A stretch of 64,000 nucleotides of DNA from Pseudomonadota bacterium (GTDB lineage Bacteria > Pseudomonadota > Gammaproteobacteria > Burkholderiales > Burkholderiaceae_C). The first letter of the stretch is position 1, and every line of letters starts with the position of its first letter. The stretch covers positions 1-64,000 of the forward strand of contig JAVHYA010000003.1 of NCBI GenBank assembly GCA_031119395.1, given 5' to 3'. Below the pieces are notes generated by a model, which did not search any database, was not told the origin of the DNA, and saw only the letters and a program-made list of their open reading frames with translations. The position numbers were made by a program, and so were the translations under genes. Shown here one piece after another: positions 56,581 through 64,000 of the stretch.

Positions 56581-56600
56581 CGCTTCGCTCCCCAGTTTTC

Positions 56601-58457
<1,857 letters not shown>

Positions 58458-58472
58458 AACAACGACGCCACG

Positions 58473-58811
58473 ATGCCCGTCATCAAGATCCTTCCCCACG
58501 CCGAGTACTGCCCGCAGGGCGCCGAGATCACGGCGCCGGCCGGCACGTCGATCTGCGAGGCGCTGCTGGACAACCACATCAACATCGAGCATGCCTGCGA
58601 CATGAGCTGCGCCTGCACGACCTGCCACGTGATCGTGCGCGAGGGCTACAACTCGCTGAACGAGGCCGACGAGGCCGAGGAAGACCTGCTCGACCGGGCA
58701 TGGGGCCTGGAGCCGCAGTCGCGACTGTCCTGCCAGGCGATCCTGGCGCAGCAGGACGTGACGGTCGAGATCCCGAAGTACTCGATCAACCACGCCAAAG
58801 AGAATCACTGA
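58473..58811 (+). CDS. fdx: isc-type [2Fe-2S] ferredoxin
   Basis: This 112-residue ferredoxin has cluster ligands Cys42, Cys48, Cys51 and Cys87, exactly the spacing of E. coli Fdx. Start MPVIKILPHAEYCPQG. It provides electrons for cluster formation. It follows hscA by 15 bases. No iscX follows; the next gene encodes an exonuclease. Confidence 0.95.
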   Translation: MPVIKILPHAEYCPQGAEITAPAGTSICEALLDNHINIEHACDMSCACTTCHVIVREGYNSLNEADEAEEDLLDRAWGLEPQSRLSCQAILAQQDVTVEIPKYSINHAKENH

Positions 58812-58907
58812 CCCCGTGCTGCGCCGTTCCACGGGTCGCTGCCCCCCGAAGGGGCCGATGCGGCTGGGGGCGGCCCGGCGCCGGATCGCCACTGGGAGAT
58901 TGCCATC

Positions 58908-59627
58908 ATGAGCCGCCAGATCGTCCTCGACACAGAAACCACCGGCCTCTCGGCCGAGAACGGCGACCGCATCATCGAGCTGGGCTGCGTGGAGCTGTTC
59001 AACCGCAAGCTCACCGGCAACGACCTGCACATCTACTTCAACCCCGAGCGCGAGAGCCACGAGGATGCGCTGCGCGTGCACGGGCTGACGACCGAGTTCC
59101 TGAGCGACAAGCCGAAGTTCGCCACCATGGCGCAGGAGATCGTCGAGTACCTGCGAGGCGCCGAGCTCATCATCCACAACGCGGCCTTCGACGTCGGTTT
59201 CCTCAACAAGGAATTCGAGCTGGCGGGCCTGGCGCCGCTGCGGGAGTTCGTGGCCGAGGTGACCGACACCCTGGCCATGGCCAAGCAGGTCTACCCGGGC
59301 AAGCGCAACTCGCTCGACGCACTGTGCGACCGTTTCGGCGTCGACCGCTCCAACCGCACCTTCCATGGCGCCAAGCTCGACGCGCAGCTGCTGGCCGATG
59401 TCTACATCAACCTCACGCGCGGCCAGGACGCGCTGCTGATCGAGGTGGAAAGCCGCAGCGAGGAGCGGGGCACCGTCGTGGCGGTCGACCTGCGCAGCTT
59501 CACGTTGCCGGTGCTGATGGCGTCGGACGACGAGGTGAGCGCGCACGAGAAGGTGCTGGCCGACCTGGACAAGGCCAGTGGCGGCAAGACGTTGTTCAAG
59601 CTGATGGCCGAAAAATCTGTGGCATAA
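58908..59627 (+). CDS. dnaQ: DNA polymerase III epsilon subunit
   Basis: This 239-residue 3'-5' exonuclease has motif Exo I LDTETTGL, Exo II HNAAFDVGFL, and Exo III HGAKLDAQLLADVY (DEDDh type). It proofreads at the replication fork. The C-terminal 60 residues carry the region that binds the polymerase alpha subunit. A sigma70-like CATAAT overlaps its stop codon and may start the tRNA-Val transcript. Confidence 0.95.
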   Translation: MSRQIVLDTETTGLSAENGDRIIELGCVELFNRKLTGNDLHIYFNPERESHEDALRVHGLTTEFLSDKPKFATMAQEIVEYLRGAELIIHNAAFDVGFLNKEFELAGLAPLREFVAEVTDTLAMAKQVYPGKRNSLDALCDRFGVDRSNRTFHGAKLDAQLLADVYINLTRGQDALLIEVESRSEERGTVVAVDLRSFTLPVLMASDDEVSAHEKVLADLDKASGGKTLFKLMAEKSVA

Positions 59628-59633
59628 TCGCGG

Positions 59634-59665
59634 GCTTCGCAGCGCACGAGAGTGCAGCGCGAAGC
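59634..59665 (+). promoter_or_regulatory. hairpin in the tRNA-Val leader
   Basis: GCTTCGC (59634-59640) pairs with GCGAAGC (59659-59665) around an inner GCAC-gaga-GTGC stem. A CATAAT at 59623-59628 is a possible -10. The hairpin ends 9 bases before the mature tRNA, so it could be a processing signal. Confidence 0.4.
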
Positions 59666-59674
59666 ACCCAACCA

Positions 59675-59749
59675 GGGCGGTTAGCTCAGGGGTAGAGCAC
59701 AGCATTCACACTGCTGGGGTCGGGGGTTCAAAGCCCTCACCGCCCACCA
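59675..59749 (+). tRNA. tRNA-Val (anticodon CAC)
   Basis: A 75-nt cloverleaf: acceptor GGGCGGT/ACCGCCC, D stem GCTC/GAGC, anticodon stem CAGCA/TGCTG with loop TTCACAC (anticodon CAC at its centre), T stem GGGGG/CCCTC with loop TTCAAAG, and an encoded A-CCA end. The anticodon reads the Val codon GUG. The T stem contains one G-U pair. Confidence 0.95.
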
Positions 59750-59763
59750 CATACCTCACGTCA

Positions 59764-59785
59764 CGGCACCTTCGGGTGCCGTTTT
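59764..59785 (+). terminator. terminator after tRNA-Val
   Basis: CGGCACC-ttcg-GGTGCCG followed by TTTT, 15 bases after the tRNA. Confidence 0.8.
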
Positions 59786-59916
59786 CGTTGGTGCGTCGCG
59801 AACGGCTGGTGCGGGCGTGTCGGCCGCTGCCGACGCGCGGGCCACCTGTGCGCCGGTACGCAGGGCGGCGAGCGGGCGTAGAAATCGGCTCAACCAGACT
59901 TGACCGAGGGTCGACC

Positions 59917-60138
59917 ATGCAGCCGATGTCTTCCGGGCTTACCACGCCCATCACGCCGTCCGGGCCGGAGCTTCCCGTCGAGCCGGACCGCGGGCCCGCC
60001 GCGCCGACTCTGCCTCCGTCGGACGCATCGATCCCGGCACCGGGAAAGGCACCCCATCCGCCCACGATGCTCGCGTGGCGGGCGCGTGCCAACCGGCACT
60101 TCATGCGCGCGGCCGCATTCCGCTGGCGCGGCTTCTGA
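59917..60138 (+). CDS. 73-residue Pro-rich hypothetical ORF
   Basis: The frame opens at an ATG (59917) following a CGAGGG stretch and runs to a TGA at 60138. The first 50 residues are Pro/Ala/Ser/Thr rich (TTPITPSGPELPVEP), with a basic, aromatic end (MLAWRARANRHFMRAAAFRW). No family is recognisable and no signal peptide is seen. It could be a genuine small protein or a chance frame in GC-rich intergenic DNA. The remaining intergenic parts on each side hold only the terminator and no other gene. Confidence 0.35.
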   Translation: MQPMSSGLTTPITPSGPELPVEPDRGPAAPTLPPSDASIPAPGKAPHPPTMLAWRARANRHFMRAAAFRWRGF

Positions 60139-60179
60139 ACGCGACCTGCAGTCCCGCCACCTGCCGCTAAGCTCGCGGC

Positions 60180-61286
60180 ATGGATGAATTCGATTGCGCC
60201 GTGATCGGCGCGGGTGTGGTGGGGCTGGCGGTGGCCCGTGAAATGGCCCTTGCCGGACGCGAGGTCGTCGTGCTGGAGGCCGAGGGCGCCGTGGGTTCGG
60301 GCACCAGTTCGCGCAACAGCGAGGTCATCCACGCCGGCATCTATTACGCTGCAGGTTCCCTCAAGGCGCGCCTGTGCGTGGAAGGCAAGCAACTCCTGTA
60401 CGACTATGCCCAGGCCCGGGGCGTGCCGCACCGTCGGTGTGGCAAGCTGATCGTGGCGACCTCGGCTGCCGAAGCCGATGAGCTTCACCGCATCGTCGCC
60501 AGGGGTGCCGCCAATGGCGTCGACGACTTGGTGCTGCTCGACGCGCAACAGGCTGCCGCCCTGGAGCCCGCACTCTCGTGCGTTGCTGCCATCCATTCGC
60601 CCTCCACAGGCATCGTGGACAGCCATGCGCTGATGCTGAGCCTTCAGGGCGACATGGAGCACGCCGGCGGTGTGCTTGCGCTCAAGTCGGCGGTGCGCGC
60701 CGCGCGCTGCACGGCTGCCGGCATCGAACTGGAGATGCTCGACGGCACGGCGCTGCGTTGCCGCACCGTGGTCAACGCGGCGGGATTGCACGCCCCGGCG
60801 CTGGCCGCACGCTTCCAGGGGCTGGATCCATCGCACGTGCCGCAGGCGCACTGGGCCAAGGGCAGCTACTTCGTGCTCGGCGGCCGAGCGCCCTTCAGCC
60901 GCTTGATCTATCCCGTCCCGGAGGCGGGCGGCCTGGGCGTGCACCTGACGCTGGACCTGGGCGGCCAGGCCAAGTTCGGGCCCGACGTCGAATGGGTCAC
61001 GAGCCCGACGGACCTGCAGGTGGACCCGCGCCGCGGCGATGGCTTCTACGCCGAAGTCCGCAAGTATTGGCCAGGCCTGCCGGACCATGCGCTGCAGCCT
61101 GGGTATGCGGGCATCCGTCCCAAGATTTCGGGGCCCGGAGAAGCCGCGCGGGACTTCCTGATCCAGGGCCCGGAGGTCCACGGCGTGACTGGGTTGGTCA
61201 ATCTCTTCGGCATCGAGTCGCCCGGTCTGACAAGCAGTCTGGCCATTGGCCGACATGTATGTGAATTGCCGGGAATTGCCGCGTGA
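60180..61286 (+). CDS. FAD-dependent oxidoreductase (L-2-hydroxyglutarate oxidase-like)
   Basis: This 368-residue DAO-family flavoprotein has the FAD dinucleotide-binding [21 protein letters not shown] at the start, then a [16 protein letters not shown] motif (NSEVIHAG is typical of L-2-hydroxyglutarate oxidase LhgO) and a C-terminal [15 protein letters not shown] box. It probably oxidises a 2-hydroxy acid. The ATG at 60180 is the only one with a family-typical start. Substrate unknown. Confidence 0.87.
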   Translation: MDEFDCAVIGAGVVGLAVAREMALAGREVVVLEAEGAVGSGTSSRNSEVIHAGIYYAAGSLKARLCVEGKQLLYDYAQARGVPHRRCGKLIVATSAAEADELHRIVARGAANGVDDLVLLDAQQAAALEPALSCVAAIHSPSTGIVDSHALMLSLQGDMEHAGGVLALKSAVRAARCTAAGIELEMLDGTALRCRTVVNAAGLHAPALAARFQGLDPSHVPQAHWAKGSYFVLGGRAPFSRLIYPVPEAGGLGVHLTLDLGGQAKFGPDVEWVTSPTDLQVDPRRGDGFYAEVRKYWPGLPDHALQPGYAGIRPKISGPGEAARDFLIQGPEVHGVTGLVNLFGIESPGLTSSLAIGRHVCELPGIAA

Positions 61287-61389
61287 TTGCGCTTCATGTC
61301 GCTGTAATATGGCCAGCACGCCAGTTGCTGGCGTATCCATTGCCGGCGCTCCCGCCGGTGCCCAGACTCCACTGAGGGAAGGTGTTCCT

Positions 61390-61701
61390 ATGTCCGTATC
61401 CAACAATCTCGAAGCGGCTGCCAACGCGGTGGTCGAGGACCTCGCCAACGACGTGAAGGGCGTGCTCTCGAACAAGGACCTCGAATCGGTGCCCCAGATC
61501 AAGGCGCTCAAGCAGCGTGTCGAGGCCAAGCTGGCCATCGCACGCGAGCTCGCGTCCGAGAAGAGCAAGATTGCGGCAAAGAAGGCGAAGGATGCGGCGC
61601 AGACGGCCAATGCCTATGCGCATGACGAGCCCTGGCAGATCGCCGGTGCCGCATTGGCCGTGGGCGTGCTGGTGGGCCTGGTGCTTGGCAGCCGTCGCTG
61701 A
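61390..61701 (+). CDS. DUF883 family membrane-stress protein (ElaB/YqjD-like)
   Basis: This 103-residue protein has an alpha-helical, charged body (ANAVVEDLANDVKGVLSNKD; KAKDAAQTANAYAHDEPW) and a C-terminal transmembrane helix (GAALAVGVLVGLVLGSRR). The DxPW-xx-GxA-LxVGxLxGxxLG ending is the DUF883/YqjD signature. These proteins associate with ribosomes and the inner membrane. It begins ATG 61390 after GGAAGG. It is followed by a holin-like protein that often accompanies DUF883 in the same operon. Confidence 0.9.
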   Translation: MSVSNNLEAAANAVVEDLANDVKGVLSNKDLESVPQIKALKQRVEAKLAIARELASEKSKIAAKKAKDAAQTANAYAHDEPWQIAGAALAVGVLVGLVLGSRR

Positions 61702-61767
61702 TCGCGTGCCCGCCGGATTCGTGCCGGTGCGCCGGCCTCGTTCGCGAGCCGCAAGGGTGGCGGTGTC

Positions 61768-62466
61768 ATGAAGCGCCTGCTGTCCCTGTTCGGTATCGAT
61801 GAGCGCATTCGCCGCCTCCGAGGGGCGTTGAGCGAAGGCGCCATGGCCGCCGAAGACCGGGCCCAGTTGCTCGGCATGGCGTGGGAAGAGGAGAAGGGCC
61901 ACCTCAAGCGCCTGATGGTGCTGGTCGTCGCCCTGATCGGCCTGACCATCGTGATGGCATCGCTGCTGTCGGTGGCGGTGGTGGTGCACTTCTGGGACAC
62001 GCCGCATCGCACGACTGCGGCCTGGCTGGTCGCGGCGCTGTGGGTCGTCCTGTGGGTCGCCGCACTGGTGGGGCTGATGTCGAGCCTGCGTGGCGCCTCC
62101 AACGCGATGGAGCCTGCGCGGCGCGAACTGGAGCGTGACTGGGCCTACCTCCAGACGCGCTTCGGCGACGACGAGGACGACAAGCCGCGCGAGCCGCGCC
62201 CGGCCACGCGCCAGGCGCTGCTGGACCGCATCGAGCGCCAGCGCCAGCGGTTGATGCTCGAAGAGCGCATGGAGGCGGCCGCCGAGGCCGCCGCTGCGCA
62301 GGAGGCCGCGGCCTACGAGCCGCCGGCCGACAAGGCGATGCGGCTGGCACGCGAGCATCCGATCGCGACCGGCGCCGCGGCGGCCGTGGTGATGGCCGTG
62401 GTCGGCCCGCGCCGGCTCCTGCGCGTCACCGGCTGGCTCTTCCCGATTCTCTGGAAGCTGCGCTGA
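61768..62466 (+). CDS. phage-holin-family (YqjE-like) membrane protein with YqjK-like end
   Basis: This 232-residue protein starts MKRLLSLFGIDERIRRLRG and has two transmembrane helices (LMVLVVALIGLTIVMASLL and AAWLVAALWVVLWVAALVG) typical of the YqjE/holin_3_6 type. The C-terminal third (REPRPATRQALLDRIERQRQ, then AREHPIATGAAAAVVMAVVGPRR) resembles YqjK. It thus appears to be a YqjE-YqjK fusion after the DUF883 (YqjD) gene, matching yqjD-yqjE-yqjK gene order of E. coli. It is not a phage gene in spite of the family name. Confidence 0.85.
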   Translation: MKRLLSLFGIDERIRRLRGALSEGAMAAEDRAQLLGMAWEEEKGHLKRLMVLVVALIGLTIVMASLLSVAVVVHFWDTPHRTTAAWLVAALWVVLWVAALVGLMSSLRGASNAMEPARRELERDWAYLQTRFGDDEDDKPREPRPATRQALLDRIERQRQRLMLEERMEAAAEAAAAQEAAAYEPPADKAMRLAREHPIATGAAAAVVMAVVGPRRLLRVTGWLFPILWKLR

Positions 62467-62488
62467 GCCCGCGCCACCGGGCCCCCTG

Positions 62489-62525
62489 AACGCCGCCGCG
62501 GCCCCGTGCTCCGGCGGCGTTCTTT
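62489..62525. terminator. terminator between holin-like gene and pyrD
   Basis: AACGCCGCC paired with GGCGGCGTT (9 bp) around a GC-rich loop, followed by CTTTC on the plus strand. It sits between convergent genes and may serve both. Confidence 0.65.
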
Positions 62526-62541
62526 CGGGAACGCCGCACGC

Positions 62542-63609
62542 TCAGCGCTGGCGCAGGGCTTGCGCCACCTCGCGCACCAGCGACGGCCCACGGTAGATCA
62601 GCCCGGTGTAGACCTGCACCACGTCGGCGCCCGCCGCCAGCTTCGCGCGCGCATCGTCCCCGCTCATCACGCCGCCCACGCCGATGATGGGAAAGCCCGG
62701 TCCCAGGGCGGCGCGCAGCTGCGCGATCACGCGGTTGCTGGCCTCGCGGACCGGGGCACCCGACAGGCCCCCGGTCTCGCTGCCGTGCGGCAGGCCGGCG
62801 ACCGCGTCGCGTGCCAGGGTGGTGTTGGTGGCGATCACGCCGTCCAGGCCGTGGCGCTGCAGCGTTGCGGCGATGACGGCGACCTGCGCCTCGTCCAGGT
62901 CGGGGGCGATCTTGAGGAACACCGGCACGCGCCGTTGCTGCGTGGCCGCGAGCAGGTGGCGCCGCTCGGCGATGGCCCCGAGGAGTGCGTCCAGCGCCTC
63001 GTCGCTCTGCAGGCTGCGCAAGTTGGCGGTGTTGGGGCTGGAGATGTTGACCGTCACGTAGTCGGCGTGCGGGTACACGCCTTCCAGGCCGAGCAGGTAG
63101 TCGTCGACGGCGCGTTCGATCGGGGTGCTGGCGTTCTTGCCGATGTTCAGGCCCAGCAGCATCGGCTTGCGGCCGGCTGCGGCCGCCTGCTGCCGGAAGC
63201 GCGCCCGCTGCACGTTGGCGATGAAGGCGTCGAGCCCTTCATTGTTGAAACCCAGGCGGTTGATGAGTGCGTCGGCCTTGGGCAGGCGAAACATGCGCGG
63301 CTTGGGATTGCCCGGCTGCGCCTTCGGCGTGACGGTGCCGACCTCCACGAAGCCGAAGCCCATGGCCGAGAAGGCGTCGATGCAGCGCGCGTTCTTGTCC
63401 AGCCCGGCGGCCAGGCCCACGCGGTTCGGGAAGGGGAGGCCGGCCAGGATCAGCGGGTCTTCCACGCGCGCCGAGGCGTAGAAGCACGCCAGCGGCGTGT
63501 TCTGCGTGCGCGCCAGGCTGTCGAGCGTCAGTTCATGGGCGGCCTCCGGGTCCATGCCGAAGAGGAAGGGGCGGGCGAGGCCGTACAGCGCGGGGAGCGA
63601 GGCGAGCAT
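62542..63609 (-). CDS. pyrD: dihydroorotate dehydrogenase (quinone), class 2
   Basis: This 355-residue class-2 enzyme has an N-terminal membrane-associating helix ([18 protein letters not shown]). FMN-site motifs are [12 protein letters not shown] and [12 protein letters not shown]; the active-site Ser is in [11 protein letters not shown]. It oxidises dihydroorotate with ubiquinone. The ATG at 63609 is chosen as it gives the class-2 start; longer frames run into the rpiA promoter. It is divergent from rpiA across 50 bases. Confidence 0.95.
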   Translation of the reverse strand: MLASLPALYGLARPFLFGMDPEAAHELTLDSLARTQNTPLACFYASARVEDPLILAGLPFPNRVGLAAGLDKNARCIDAFSAMGFGFVEVGTVTPKAQPGNPKPRMFRLPKADALINRLGFNNEGLDAFIANVQRARFRQQAAAAGRKPMLLGLNIGKNASTPIERAVDDYLLGLEGVYPHADYVTVNISSPNTANLRSLQSDEALDALLGAIAERRHLLAATQQRRVPVFLKIAPDLDEAQVAVIAATLQRHGLDGVIATNTTLARDAVAGLPHGSETGGLSGAPVREASNRVIAQLRAALGPGFPIIGVGGVMSGDDARAKLAAGADVVQVYTGLIYRGPSLVREVAQALRQR

Positions 63610-63659
63610 TGGATAATTTGCAGCGTGTGTTTCTTCAGACGAACCGAGGATTTTCCGCG

Positions 63660-64000
63660 ATGAGCGACCCCGCATCCGCCGCCCCCACCCAGGACGAACT
63701 CAAGGCCCTCGTGGGCCGCGCCGCACTCGACTACGTGGTGCGAGGCGAGATCGTCGGCGTGGGCACCGGCTCGACGGTGAACAAGTTCATCGAGGCGCTG
63801 GCCACCATCAGGAACGAGATCAAGGGCGCCGTCTCCAGTTCGGTCGCCTCGACCGAGCGGCTGCGCGCGCTGGGCATCGAGGTTTTCGACAGCAATGCCG
63901 TCGACGAGCTCGCGGTCTACATCGACGGTGCCGACGAAATCGACGGCCGCGGCCACATGATCAAGGGCGGCGGTGCGGCGCTCACGCGCGAGAAGATCGT
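63660..64000 (+). CDS. rpiA: ribose-5-phosphate isomerase A (partial, runs off the window)
   Basis: The first 113 codons are present and run past the window end. Motifs of the family: [32 protein letters not shown] and [12 protein letters not shown], all of which contact the sugar phosphate. RBS is CCGAGG, 8 bases before the ATG. A GATAAT at 63612-63617 could be its -10 box. It interconverts ribose-5-phosphate and ribulose-5-phosphate. Confidence 0.95.
   Translation, partial: MSDPASAAPTQDELKALVGRAALDYVVRGEIVGVGTGSTVNKFIEALATIRNEIKGAVSSSVASTERLRALGIEVFDSNAVDELAVYIDGADEIDGRGHMIKGGGAALTREKI

Overview
The window is a GC-rich stretch of a betaproteobacterial chromosome, most probably a Comamonadaceae member close to Variovorax, Acidovorax or Hydrogenophaga. 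The reasons are the house-keeping gene order (tyrB / uvrB / iscRSUA-hscBA-fdx / dnaQ), an intracellular Cys-type polyhydroxybutyrate depolymerase next to a stand-alone RnfB-like ferredoxin, and five copies of a 17-bp palindrome (GCTAY..RTAGC type) that I recognise from that family. The exact genus is an inference. There is no rRNA, CRISPR array, transposase or prophage.

Layout. (1) 1-7568: propionyl-CoA to succinyl-CoA module: end of methylmalonyl-CoA mutase, a GIY-YIG ORF bordered by REP-like repeats, meaB, pccB, a glutathione transferase, pccA, biotin synthase and an epimerase-like VOC protein. The last genes overlap, so biotin supply sits with the biotin enzyme. (2) 7663-12586: a rhombosortase convergent with a 931-residue secreted GH10 xylanase carrying a GlyGly-CTERM tail, a small upstream ORF, and a fumarylacetoacetase-fold protein resembling 2-keto-3-deoxy-pentonate dehydratases. 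Together these suggest surface xylan breakdown and pentose use. A LysR regulator (12727-13761) is divergent.

(3) 13952-44107: a 30-kb aromatic-acid catabolic island. A four-gene operon (opine-type dehydrogenase, 3-hydroxyacyl-CoA dehydrogenase, alpha/beta hydrolase fold, quinone-oxidoreductase type) faces a MarR gene. Divergent from marR runs a long, tightly packed operon: indolepyruvate-type ferredoxin oxidoreductase (two genes), a Rieske-oxygenase reductase, a Rieske oxygenase alpha/beta pair, an acyl-CoA ligase, a thiolase-like protein, a DUF35-SDR fusion, a formamidase-fold cyclase and an SDR. A second block holds three paralogous branched-chain-type binding proteins, a second Rieske pair, one ABC permease/ATPase set (LivM and LivG fused), a second ligase, two SDRs, a second MarR and a hot-dog thioesterase. 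The content (indole-type oxidoreductase, Rieske oxygenase, formamidase fold, CoA ligase, thiolase, two MarRs, ABC uptake) fits the iad-type indole-3-acetate (auxin) degradation loci described in Variovorax and Bradyrhizobium. The substrate is my inference. A palindrome TTTAG-N2-CTAAA occurs at both major promoters and is a candidate MarR operator.

(4) 44123-64000: ordinary chromosome: Lrp regulator, EamA exporter, RnfB-like ferredoxin, phaZ, YitT protein, nucleotidyltransferase, tyrB, uvrB, the complete isc operon (two terminators lie between iscA and hscB), dnaQ, tRNA-Val(CAC), an FAD oxidoreductase, a DUF883/holin-like membrane pair, pyrD and the start of rpiA.
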